Source: Dipteris shenzhenensis (lineage: Eukaryota; Polypodiophyta; Polypodiopsida; Gleicheniales). Taken from it: a stretch of 64,000 bases of DNA. A program made the position numbers and the translations under genes. The stretch is from the NCBI GenBank assembly GCA_047967505.1, contig CM106541.1; one strand, given 5' to 3'. Of the stretch, positions 21,231 through 32,146 are shown piece after piece; position 1 is the first letter of the stretch; each line of letters begins with the position of its first letter. The notes beneath the pieces are model-generated. The model searched no databases and was not told where the DNA came from. It saw only the letters and a program-made list of their open reading frames with translations.

Positions 21231-23810
21231 TTGACTCTTTGGTGGCATTCATTTCGCAATCAATGATTGCTCGAATGGTACATGTTATAAATGCATAGAG
21301 ATGCAAATCCGTATATGTTGATAGTGTGGTGTCATTTTGCATCTCAAAAATTTGACCAAGTACCAAAAAGCAATTGTAGCCCACCCTCCATCCACAATTA
21401 TAGATGTGGCTATTATCTTGATGTGATACCTGACATGTTATATACTCTATTTGTTGTGCCAAGTCACATTGCCGCATTACTATGTCGATAGCATCTACTA
21501 ATTTTCGAGCTGATCTGCATATCAAAACATATAACAACAGTGAATATGTGCATTGCATATCAATCTACATGTCAAGAAGTGACAACAAGTGTAGTCTATA
21601 CTTACTCTAACACATTGCCATGGACGGATGTCATTGAGTTTGTAAAGAAGCACTTCTTCGCAAGGATGTCCACGACTACCAGACTCCAATGTGAGCTGCA
21701 TTATCAATAAAGAATAATTACTGTGTTTGAGACAATTCTAGCAATGCAATAGAAAAAACAAGTAGGGTTTGATGTTACTTCTCATAATATGCTGTAAAAA
21801 TAACTCGTGCGTCATTCATAGGAATGTGCTTCAACCACTTGCAAACATTCTCTATGGTTTCTTCTTTGTTGCTAAGCACTTCCGAAATACGAGGATCGAG
21901 CATATATGAAATGCTTTGTATATTTTGCGAAAAATTTGCTATAACATTACTATATTAAAAAAAAAAGTATTAGCTTCTTGGGTTTAATCAAAATAAACAA
22001 AGTATAAAGCCAAGGAAAAGGCTGCATCAAACCTGAGGATGGTTGTAATGACTTTGACATTAACCTCATTCTTAGGATTCAAGAGGATTGAAATCTCTTC
22101 TTCACCAAATTCAAAAAAATGAGGTTGTTGTCGAATTAACAACATAGCAGTGAATGAACTTCCAATCTGCTCCAATAGATTCATATTTTTATGACTCATC
22201 TTATTGAGGGAGTAGTCTACATTGTATTCTTCTTCACTTGCTATGTCCTCCACATCCTCCTTCTGCCATAAAAATATAAAAAAGTTATGCGATGTACACA
22301 TCCCAAATAAAGGCTTAAACAAGCAGATAAGGTTTCATACATGCTTTCATTAGTGTAAGTCTCTCCTCTGCTTGGAGCAAAAATTTAAAAAGGTTTCATT
22401 AGAGTGAGTCTCTCCTTCTCTTGGATGAAAATTTTAAAAAGTTATGAGATTTACACATCCCAAATAAAAATAATGGTTTAAATAACCATAGAAGTATAAA
22501 GATAGCATGCTTTCATTAGACAAGTTATGAGATTTACACATCCCAAATAAAATTAATGGTTTAAATAATCATAAAAGTATAAAGATAGCATGCTTTCATT
22601 AGACTCAGTCTCTTCTCCTTTTGGAAGAAAATATAAAAAAGTTATGAGATTTATACATCGCAATTAAAGGCTAGAACAAGCATACAAGTATAAAGATAAG
22701 GTTTTATACATGCTGCAATGTAGTCATATTTTCATGTTGTTTCCCAATGGTAGTAATTAGATGCTGAATACTCTCAGCCCAAAATGCTAGCAGATCAGCT
22801 TCTGTATATGATTCCATTTTGACTGGTAACTCCAAATCAAAAATCTCTCTAAGAAACAACATGCAGTTGTAGGCAACTCTCCACCCACAGCTGTGTCCAT
22901 CTTTTTGCTCCATTGGCAGACGTCTTTTGAATTCTACTTGATCTTGTTGCTCCGTGGTTGTTCTGACAGCAGATACTAGCCGATATGCAGCACTGTCCAG
23001 CATGACATATGAAATATATTAATATGTCATGATCATAAGATACAAAATAAGAAAGTATCAAAAATATTAAGAGAATAATTACCTTGGGGAGTTGGCATGA
23101 TAGCCTTCTATTGAATTCACAAACCATAAATGGTTGAGTTCAAGGTCCCAGAAGATCAGACTCCAATGTGAGCTACACCACCAGAATAAAAATGATTATT
23201 GTTTTACACAAACTTGCCAAAGAAATAGTAAAAATAAGGTTAGAGTTGATACTTACGCCTCATGATAAGGCATTAAGATGACTCGCACCCCATCTAAATT
23301 CAAAGGGCTTAACCAAGTACAAACATCTTCTATAGTCTTTTGAGGAGAGCTAAGAATAGAAGAAAGGAGAGCATCGAGCATGTAGACACGATGCTGCACT
23401 GTACTAGGAAGCTGAGAAATAACTACACTGCACTAAGAAATAAACAAACATTAGCTCATAGAATTGATTTGCATTCTGCACTAGGAAACTGATATATAAC
23501 TGAACTGTGAATAAATAAACAAATGTTAGCTTATTGAAGTAGCAATAAATAAATAAACATTACCTGAGAATGGCCAAGATAACATTGTCATTAACCTCTT
23601 TTAAAGGATTGGAGAGGATTGAAACCTCCTCTCTACCAAAGCTTAAATACCGAGGTTCTCGTTTCAAAACGATCCTAACTTGAAATGAGCTCTCCATTTT
23701 ATCTAATGCAGCTAAATTTGATTTTTCAATCAAATTTAGAGGTGGTTGCATTGTTGAAGTAGAAGGGAGTGCCCCATATTGACTTCATCCATTTCTTCTC
23801 CCTCTATTGC
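19907..23810 (-). CDS. Multi-exon gene with three tandem C48 (Ulp1/SENP-like) cysteine peptidase domains
   Basis: C48 peptidases cleave SUMO-like or related isopeptide bonds in eukaryotes. Each of three units (23.8-22.7, 22.3-21.2 and about 21.2-19.9 kb) is built from the same set of segments: D (substrate/variable), A, B and C. Segment B gives the catalytic His in HWSL, segment C the oxyanion Gln and nucleophile Cys in QxDGHSCGW (units 1 and 3) or HQDNSHIYNCGW (unit 2). The usual catalytic Asp after the strand is Asn in all three (FVNSI, FTNSM, FVNSI). Segment A is 171 bp and B is 90 bp in every unit, GT-AG sites are present, and every junction I placed is in frame, giving about 845 codons without a stop from about 23751 to the stop at 19907. 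The tail (19907-20200) repeats TEEVETxCT and PQPPLEASEELP, Pro/Glu-rich. The first D exon has a frame break near 23790 that could be a lesion or an alternative acceptor. It lies directly downstream, in the same orientation, of the ParB/methyltransferase-like gene, and may be its 3' part. Confidence 0.65.
21231..22263 (-). other. C48 unit 2: exons D, A, B and start of a fused C-D exon
   Basis: Exon D 22263-22033, A 21949-21779 (171 bp, SYMLDPRISEVLSN), B 21695-21606 (90 bp, HWSLVVVDILAKKCFFTNSM), C from 21515. C and the next unit's D share one exon (21515-21050), so one intron has been lost or gained between units. Confidence 0.7.
22335..22700. repeat. Intronic direct repeats in the C48 gene
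   Basis: AGTTATGAGATTTACACATCC and AAGTATAAAGATAGCATGC occur in two near-identical copies of about 85 bp (about 22438-22520 and 22523-22605), with a third partial copy before 22704. The repeats lie in the intron between units 1 and 2. Confidence 0.75.
22704..23810 (-). other. C48 unit 1: exons D, A, B, C
   Basis: Exon D 23810-23564, A 23427-23257 (VYMLDALLSSIL...MPYHEA), B 23172-23083 (HWSLIFWDLELNHLWFVNSI), C 22992-22704 (SAAYRLVSAVR...QKDGHSCGWRVAYNCM). A is 171 bp, B 90 bp. B opens with C completing the codon after the GC of exon A, so the peptide reads on as A-S-H-W. Confidence 0.7.
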
Positions 23811-23903
23811 CTGTAAACAAATATGAGAGATTAGATTCATTATCTTTAAATTTAAATCTTATTTAAAAATTTGTATTTAGTTGAGAAATAGAGAGTTCAT
23901 ACC

Positions 23904-26900
23904 GCTAAGTATTGTCGTAGTGGCCTTTTTTCATAACCCTACGAGCCATAATTATCAAAGAAGGCATCATCATATTTGTCTTCATCCACCAACCTCTCTG
24001 TGAATGGGTCATGTAAGTCCATCTTTTCATCATCAACAACTGGGACATTATGATCTTCAAGGTAATCATCCATGTCATCGGTGTCCTTGTGGTCTATCTC
24101 TTTTTCATAGCCTGTGGTTAGATCTGCTTGAAGCTGGAAATAGGCCATGAAATGCTTATTTTCAATAATATTGGTGGAGTTGCCTTTTCTTAGGAGATCC
24201 TCAAATAAATATCCCATCCTGCACAAGGTGACCTCCCAACCTGCCGGCAGCAAATTCTCCATCATGGTAAGCAAGAGACTCCCACTTTTTGCAGGACTTC
24301 CATAGTTGTTTTTTTGATAATGTATGGACCTGGGAATATCTTGCTCTTCTAGCATCAATCTCATTATTTGAATTCCCTCTTATGTTCTTTTGTAAGGAGT
24401 GATCAGGGTTGGGACTCCGCATACACAGAAAGAATGATTCAAGAGTTTGAATCGCTATGCCACATTCTCTCTTGCCTCTCTTTGCTGCATAAACACCACT
24501 ATAGATCTTCAAATCTAATGAATATGCTCGCTCTAGAGTAACCTGCATGGCTTCTTTGTCTTTTTTATCAGCAAATATGACAATGTTACAAATCGCCACT
24601 TTGCTAATGGTGGTATATAATATTCTATCAATGAAGTTATGGATATGATCGCTAGAAACTTCATTGATAAAGAATAGTTGTGGCTTATCCCATGCTGACT
24701 CATTCTTGAAGAAGTCATCTTCTGAGACTCCCCTGAAGTTGACAAGCTTTCCAGACTCTGCCGTAACCTCTACATTGAATTGAAAGCTTTGGTGCATATC
24801 TGTCGGCATTCTTATCTCACTGATTAATCTTTCCACATATGCAACCACCTGTTGTGGGATCTCTTTTCTCATATAAGAGGTTACTATTTCCGACCCATCT
24901 TCATCCTTTTTAATCCACCTGTTTGCCCATAGCTTTACCTTGGGTGTTGACAAAGAAGCTATATGCTTCACCACATTATAGTCAATGTTACAATGAGTAA
25001 GTGGAATTTGTTTCTCTGACAGCAAATACTTGATGGCACTATGCACTGCATCATGCCTCACCTGTACATTGATGCATTCTTCCATGCAGTGGTCTTTGTC
25101 TTTTTTTCCAAAAAACCATTCTTTCTTTAAAATTTTTTGTGCTGCCATGGATGCATACTTATCAGGTAAGTACTTTACAGGCCTCCACATCCTTGCCATC
25201 AACTCCTTCTTATCCATTACCTTTGACTTGCCGGAGATAAACAAAGGAGCTTCATAGGTCAGCTGTCCACGCTCACAAGCAATGCACGTTTCAAGCATCT
25301 CATTGAACACTTCAACAGGATGAAATATGATAGAAGTGTAGTCGGCATATCTGTCCCTCACCACCTTGAGGCTTGTCATACTTTCTTCCCGCTCTTGGGT
25401 TCCCCTAGGCACAACTGCACTCAAAGAAGTATAAAAGTTTGTGAGTGTGTTGGCGTCTCGTTTTGTGACCTTTCGCTTCAAATCAGGATTTGGAGAACCA
25501 AATGTTGTCCATATCACACTTGCCTTCTGTAAGACCTCTGATGTTGAGGATATCTTACGCTTTCCATGGACATAATGATTAAGTCTTTCGGACTCAATCA
25601 GATACTTAATCTCATGCTTGAATATATAGATCATTGCAGGATAATAATGGAATGAGCTTATCTTTACAAATTGTTCTGGAGTGAGTCTTTTGCCCTCCTT
25701 TGCTTCCCTTGCGATCTGATTACAAGCATAAGCCCAATGTTGACCATCAATGGGCTGGAATCTGCAATGAAGGAGAAATTCCTTCTTGACTTCCTTTAGC
25801 ATATTCTCTCCTTGTGCCTCTTCACCTTGTTCATGTGGAATATTTTTTAGAGTGTTTTTAAAGAATTGACTGAAGATCTCCTCGAAATGTGTAGGCCCTG
25901 TAAATGTTATTTGATCCAGAAAACTATTTTTGGTTGGACAAAACATTATTGGGCGCAAGACCACATTGCTTGCCACAGGTTTCTTACCATCTCTCAAAGC
26001 CTCATATATTTGCATTGCATAGGATATATCAAGGCTTCGGCTATTAGTAAACAGAGCTGCAGCTTCCACATCTTTGGCATTCACAAACCACATCCTTTGA
26101 CCCCAGATATATCCCACATCATCATCTGTAACTGCTTCATTAAGACACAGATTAAGATTTTTGATTGATGTGAGTTCATCCTGATCATCTTCAGCCTCGG
26201 ATTCTGAGTCTTCTTCATCTTTCTCTTTTTTTGACCGTTTTTCATCCACATTATCTTTCTCTACAGTGGGATGATGTCTTTTCTTACTGCTTGGAACCGT
26301 GGCTCTTGCAGTACTAGCCTTTTGCATTTCACGTCGTGGTTTGCTAGCAAGAGCTTCTAGCATAACTGCAGTGGATCGACCTTGATCTTCTTCAATTTTT
26401 GCTAATTCCCGTGCACTCAAGGCTTGTTTTTCATCATCCTTAGTTACATCCACCATTTCTGGCTCTAGAAGTTTGCGCTCATGTTCTACAGGTTTGTGAC
26501 ACTGTGCCTCTTCTTCTTGTCCCTGCATTGAAGTCTGAGCTTTTTGATCTCCTTCATGTGATGATTCTTGCATATGGGGAGCATATTCTGCATCCTGAAA
26601 GTATTCAAACATTATCTTTGCATGCATCCTTTTTGCCACCACACTAGGAAATTGCTCCCAAGTATATGAAAGAGTCTCCAATGCCCTTTGCAACTCTGGA
26701 AACTTTGATGGTTGAGGAGGAGGCATCACAAAGGTCTTTGCGTCTCTCCTTGACACAATAAAATGCATACCGCCAACTTTAGGATCTGAACTCTTTGTTA
26801 AAATATCCACAAAGGTGTCTTTTCGCTGAATTATTATGCCTACTACAAGGCTTGAAGTCATATCTTTTTTGAAGAAAGTAGCATCCCATGGATCTTCAAC

Positions 26901-27110
26901 ACCATTGAACTCCCTTTTTGACATAAGTAGAAAGAGTCTCTTTTCCTTTTGATGAAGAAACCAAGCTCTTCTACCCATGTGATATCGAGTCCACTTACCA
27001 AAGCCATTGGGGCTATATTCCTTTCCTTTGAAATTCAAAGTGACATCAGAAACCCATTCTCTGATCTCAGAGTCATTTAGCATAGCCATCACATTAGCTG
27101 ATTGCTCCAT
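23904..27110 (-). pseudogene. ParB-like plus DNA-methyltransferase-like protein (copy 1)
   Basis: I favour the ATG at 27110, four bases after a TTGTAG acceptor; the open frame upstream is intron. About 970 codons stay open to 24201. Residues about 1-130 are a globular N-terminal region shared with the gene at 57 kb; 170-330 are charged and low complexity (KRSKKEKDEEDSESEAEDD, likely nuclear). At about 340-560 a ParB/Srx-like domain ends in FQPIDGQHWAYACNQIA, where DGQH is the hallmark. From about 790 a Rossmann-like segment matches the order of N4/N6 DNA methyltransferases: FINEVSSDH at the motif IV site, a strand-helix (NIVIFADKKDKEAM) and LESFFLCMRSPN. A frame change near 24370-24412 then leads to 24364-23904, where LLTMMENLLPAGWEV fits the motif X/I region but the Gly-rich SAM loop is lost. 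A stop at 23939 follows unless splicing avoids it. Homology to methyltransferases is inferred by pattern. Confidence 0.5.
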
Positions 27111-27129
27111 AATCCTACAAGAAAAGATA

Positions 27130-28120
27130 ATGAAGAATTTAGATACATACAAGTAAAGTACAATATACAACCCTTGATACAATAAATGTGGGAAATAGCC
27201 CAAAAGGCTTTACAAGGCTTCATATGGCAATAAATGTGGGAAATAGCCTAAAAGGCTTTACAAGGCTTAAATATTTGTACAAATGTAAAAGAATTAGCCA
27301 ATAAAGCTTTACAAGTAATATAAAATGTCGTCTAGTGATAAAGCTTCAATCTTCGTGAAGATTCATGTAATCTGTCCATCCATTGATATCTGTGCACTGA
27401 TACCTAACTGATGCAATCTATCCACTAAAAACTGTTCCACTGATATCCACTTATGCAGCCCACATGATATCCACTTATGCATCCCACTGATACTCGTTAA
27501 TTAGTGAATGGGCGGGATGGTCGGGTTTATTACAAGGCGCTTCATATGACAATAAATGTAAAAAATAGCATAAAAGGCTTTACAAGTATTTTTATGACAA
27601 TAAATGAGCTTAAATATTTATACAAATGCAATAAAAATAACCAATAATCATCAAGCTCCAATATGTCCCATGACATGTAATCTGTCCACTGATATATGTA
27701 ATCTGTCCACTGATATCTGCTCATGCAATCTGCCCACTGATAAACTTCTTGGTAAATGGTAAAAGGTCTTATTTAATAGCATGTTATGAGTGTTAAACCG
27801 CATGTGAGCGAAGGGACTGACAACGATTAGGAACTAGTTAGAAAAATTTGAGCATGGCTTCGATTGGCAACTTGGAGAATTGTCTCTCCTCTAAGGCAAT
27901 CTAATCTATGCTAAACTATGCTAAACCAACCGTCGAAGCAAAGAAAAGCAATAAATAATTTCTTTTTCTGTGTTCATTTTAATGTGCTGGGGTTTAAGAG
28001 GCTTAAATATGCAAAAGAAGGGGTTGTGATGTAGAGGCTAAACCTGCATGTGATATAAATGAAGAACAAGTATCTAAAGAAAAGTTAACATTTTTCAATT
28101 TAAAAGATGAATATATATAA
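27130..28120. repeat. Upstream region with short tandem repeats, no gene
   Basis: AATAAATGTGGGAAATAGCC plus AAAAGGCTTTACAAGGCTT recurs at 27180, 27230 and in part at 27545; a second motif, TCTGTCCACTGATATCTG, repeats around 27370-27740. This would be the first intron of the minus-strand gene if the promoter at 32.1 kb is right. Confidence 0.6.
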
Positions 28121-28164
28121 AAATAATATCTCACCTTCAAAACAAACCATAAATTCACTCTTTT

Positions 28165-28217
28165 ATAATTTTTTAAAAGTATAATATAAAAGATGTAAAT
28201 ATATAAAACTCTCTTTA

Positions 28218-28253
<36 letters not shown>

Positions 28254-28421
28254 ACTCCTAAATCTCTTTGTAGCCATAGTCAAGACACCTCATTCTCTCT
28301 CTTAATCTCTCTCTCTCTCTATAACTCTTAAGTATTTTTCTCTCTATCCTCATCCCACTTATTCTCTCTCTCCCTCTTCCTCCCTCAGAGAAGTTTCATT
28401 CCTCTGTCTCTCTCCCTCTCT

Positions 28422-28459
<38 letters not shown>

Positions 28460-28548
28460 ATTTCTCTCTCCCTAAGTCTCCCTCTTCTCTTCTCTCTCTC
28501 TCTCTCTCTTTTCCTCTCTCCTCTCCCCACGTTTCATTCTGATAAACA

Positions 28549-28580
<32 letters not shown>

Positions 28581-28991
28581 TCTCTCTCTCCCTCTCTCTC
28601 TTTCTCTCTCTCTCTCCCTCTCTCTCCCTACTCTCTCCCTCCCTCAAGCAGCCACGGTCCCCAAGAGACCCGCTTCTCTCTCTTAATCTCTCTCCTCCTC
28701 TCTCCTCTCTCTTTCTTTCCCTCCCTACTCTTCTCTCTCATTTAAAAATATAATATAAAAGATGTAAATATATCAAACTCTCTTTACTTTCTTTCTCTCT
28801 CTCTCTTTCTCTCCTCCTAAATCTCTTTGTAGCCATAGTCAAGACACCTCATTCTCTCTCTTAATCTCTCTCTCTCTCTCTCTTTGACAACTCTTAAGTA
28901 TTTTTCTCTCTATCCTCATCCCACTTATTCTCTCTCTCCCTCTCCCTCCCTCTAGCACAGAAGTTTCATTCCTCTCTCTCTCTCCCTCTCT

Positions 28992-29032
<41 letters not shown>

Positions 29033-29345
29033 CCTAAGTCTCCCTCTTCTCTTCTCTCTCTCTCTCTCTTTTCCTCTCTCCTCTCGCCATGTTTCATTCT
29101 GATAAACATCTCTCTCTCTCTCTCTCTCCCTCTCTCTCTTTCCCTCTCTCTTTTTCTCTCTCTCCCTCTCTCTCTTTCTCTCTCTCTCCCTCTCTCTCCC
29201 TACTCTCTCCCTCCCTCAAGCAGCGCCCCCAAGAGACCCGCTTCTCTCTCTTAATCTCTCTCCCCCTCTCTCCTCTCTCTTTACCCGCTTCTCTCTCTTA
29301 ATCTCTCTCCCCCTCTCTCCTCTCTCTTTCTTTCCCTCCCTACTC
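28165..29345. repeat. CT/GA microsatellite, with a tandem duplication of about 575 bp
   Basis: Pure and interrupted (CT)n fills 28.2-29.48 kb. A landmark segment (ATAATATAAAAGATGTAAATA, then CTTTGTAGCCATAGTCAAGAC and ACTCTTAAGTATTTTTC) occurs at about 28185 and again at about 28750, so the block was duplicated as a unit. Confidence 0.85.
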
Positions 29346-29745
29346 TTCTCTCTCATTTAAGGAGCCCCTCTTCTCTATGTGAATCTCTCTCTCTCTCTCC
29401 CTCTCTCCCTCTCCTCTCTCATTTAAGGAGCCCCTCTTCTCTCTCTTGATTTCTCTCTTTCCCTCCCTCCCTATTCTCCCATTTCTCAAATTTACAAACT
29501 CAAATATAAATAAAAAACTAATTAAAATAGAACTCAAAAACTCAAATAAGAAACTAATTTAAAAAGAATTGTAATGCCTTCTAAAAGACCACCCTCCTCA
29601 AAAACTTTAAGAATAAACTAATTGAAAAAGAATTACAATACGAATTTTAAGAAATAGAACTCAAAAACCTTAACAAGAAACTAATTAAAAAGAATTGTAA
29701 GTAAAGAAAAAGAATTACAAGACGAATAAAAAAGAATGCAAGTAC

Positions 29746-29830
29746 CTGGAAAAAGTGAAAAAAGTAAGGCTCTGCTTATCCTTTCTCTTCCGCTCTTGGT
29801 TGCTTCAATGAAATGAGGAGAGAGTTAAAA
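29746..29830 (-). promoter_or_regulatory. Possible second copy of the leader exon
   Basis: Minus-strand sequence CATTTCATTGAAGCAA... through TTTTTCCAG/GTACTTGC closely parallels 32004-32110, including the donor-like CAG/GTACTT. No TATA box is clear upstream here. Confidence 0.3.
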
Positions 29831-30119
29831 CTAGTCCACTCCTCCTACGCATAAATTTGAATTTTCAAAAAAGAGAGGGAAATTTGAATTCATTATAAAT
29901 TTGAATTCAAATTTGTGTTCAACATTCTTCTTATACTTTCTTCTCATACGTTCCTTTTGAATTCAAATTTGTGTTCAACATTCTTCTTGATACTTTCTTC
30001 AACATTCTTCTCGATTCTCGTAAGTCCTTTTCATTCTCGTAAGTCCTTTTCATTCTTCTCGTAAGTCCTTTTCATTCTTCTCGTAAGTCAAATCTTATTT
30101 GTCGTTCTTGCTCGTGATA

Positions 30120-31950
30120 GTAAGTCAAATCCTCCTCTCTCATCTCTCTCCTTCTGCTCCCTCCTCTCCTCTCCCTCTCTCTCTCTCCTCTCTCTCCTTC
30201 CTCTCCTCTCCCTCCCCCCCTCCATCCATCCCTCGACCCAACCCTCTCCTCCCTTCTCCTTCCCTCCCCTCCCTCCACCGCCAAAACTCCTCCCTTGACC
30301 CCTCCCTTCCCCTCCCCCCCCCCTCCTTCCCCAAAATCCCCCTCCCCCTCCCCCTCCCCTCCCGCTACCCTTCCCCCTCTCCCGTTGCCTAACCCCTTCC
30401 TCCCCTACCCCTTTTTCCCCCTACCCCCTTTTAACCTTCCCCCCTTTTCCCCACCCCCCTTCGCGACCCCCCCAACCCTCCCACCCTCTTCCCCACTCTC
30501 CCTTCCTCGGGCTGGCTGCCGCGGCCGCCAGCCCTCCCCCCTTCAACCCCTCCCACCCCTTTGCCCCCCTCTCAACCCTCCCCCCCCTCCTTGGCGCCCC
30601 CCCAACCCTCCCTCCCTTTCCCTCTCCCCAGGCTGGCGGCCGCGGCCGCCAGCCCCCTCCCCTCCTCTCAACCCCTCTCACCCCCTCCCCCCCTCCTCGG
30701 GCTGGCGGCCGCGGTCGCTAGCCCCTCCCACCCTTCTCAACCCCTCCCACCACCCCCCACCCACCCCCCTCCCTGCGGCCGCGGTCGCCAACTCTCCCCC
30801 CCCCTCCTCCCCCTCTCAGCGCTCCCCCTTCCCCACCCCCCCCTTCGCGACCCCAACCCCTCCCACCCCCTTTCCTCCCACCCAACCCCCTCCTCGACCC
30901 CCTCCTCGGGCTGGCGACCGCGGCCGCTAGCCCCCCCCCTTCACACTCCCCCCCTTCGCGACCCCCCAGCCCTCCCCCTCCCTCTTCCCACACCCCCCCT
31001 TCACCCGGGCTGGCGGCCGCGGCCGCCAGCCCCCCCCCTTCTCAACCCCTCCCACCACCCCCCACCCACCCCCCTCCCCGCCCCCTGGCGGCCGCGGCCG
31101 CCATCTCTCCCCCCCCCCTCTCACTCCCTCCCACCCCCTTTCCTCCCACCTAACCCCCTCCCCGGGCTGGCGGCCGCGGCCGCCAGCCCCCCCCTCCTCT
31201 CACCCCCTTTCCTCCCACCCAACCCCTCCCCGGGTTGGCGGCCGTGGCCGCCAGCCCTCCCCCTCTTCACCCTCCCCCCCTTCGCTACCCCCCAGCCCCG
31301 CCAACCCCCCCCTCCTCTCACCCCCGTTCCTCCTAGCCAACCCCTCCCCGGGCTGCCCCCCCCCTCCTCTCACCCCCTTTCCTCCCACCCAACCCCTCCT
31401 CGGGCTGGCGGCCGTGGCCGCTAGCCCCCCCCCTCTTCACCCTCCCCCCCTTCGCTACCCGCCAGCCCCCCGCCCTCTTCACCCTCCCCCCCCTTCGCAA
31501 CCCCTCCCTGGGCTGGCGCCCGCGGCTGCCAGCCCCCCCCTCTTCACCCTTCCCCCCCCCTTCCCCTGGGCTGGCGGCCGCGGCCGCCAGCCCCCCCCTC
31601 AGCCGCTCCCCGCCCCCCCTCTCAGCCGCCCCCTCTCAGTCGCTTCCCCCCCCCTCAGCCGCCCTCCCTGCCCCCCCTCTCAGCCGCCCTCCCCGCCCCC
31701 CCTCTCAGCCGCCCTCCCCGCCCCCCCTCTCAGCCGCCAGCCCCCCTTCCCACCCGCTTCCCTCCCACCTCTCCCTCCCACCCGCCGCGCCAGCCTCCCC
31801 TCCCACCCCCTTCCCTCCCACCCACCTCCCTCTTCGCCCCTTCCTCCCCTCCCTTCCTCCTCCCTCCCCTCCCACCCCCTTCCTCCCCTCCCTTCCTCCT
31901 CCCTCCCCTCCCTCCTCTTCTTCTCCTCCCCTGAACCTTTCTCTCTCTAG
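30120..31950. repeat. C/T-rich tract with 12 GC palindromes
   Basis: The plus strand is almost only C and T for 1.8 kb, except for palindromes built from half-sites GGCTGGCGGCCG and CGGCCGCCAGCC, at about 30510, 30631, 30700, 30775, 30908, 31007, 31083, 31164, 31231, 31402, 31511 and 31568. Spacing is about 60-170 bp. From 31590 to 31740 a 24-bp CTCAGCCGCC repeat takes over. Long Pro-rich open frames here result from composition. Confidence 0.9.
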
Positions 31951-32003
31951 TTCCTCTCTCTTCAAATTTTAAAAAAGAAACTAGAAAAAAAAGTTTGCAA
32001 GTA

Positions 32004-32146
32004 CCTGGAAAAAGTTTGTAAGTTTGCTCTTTCTTGCTTTCTTGCTCTTCCTTCCTTGCTCTCTTGATGGTCCTTGCTTTCTTGCTTTCTTGCTTCAGTG
32101 AATGAAATGAGGGGAGAATGAATGAAGAAGGAAGACTATATATAAG
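32004..32146 (-). promoter_or_regulatory. Candidate TATA promoter and non-coding leader exon
   Basis: CTTATATATAG (minus, 32146-32136) is a good TATA box. About 30 bp further on is a GA- and AAGC-rich leader that ends in TTTTTCCAG/GTACTTGC, a good 5' splice site (exon edge near 32005). The next minus-strand acceptor with a start codon is at about 27114, so a GA-rich intron of about 4.9 kb would precede the ParB-like gene. This is inference from signals only. Confidence 0.35.

Noticed and set aside
28165-29345. Ser/Leu-rich frames in the CT microsatellite
   Set aside because: Simple-sequence translation only.
30295-31950. Long Pro/Ser-rich open frames on + and Gly/Arg-rich frames on -
   Set aside because: They arise from the near-pure C/T composition; several frames are open at once and no start context or conserved motif is seen.
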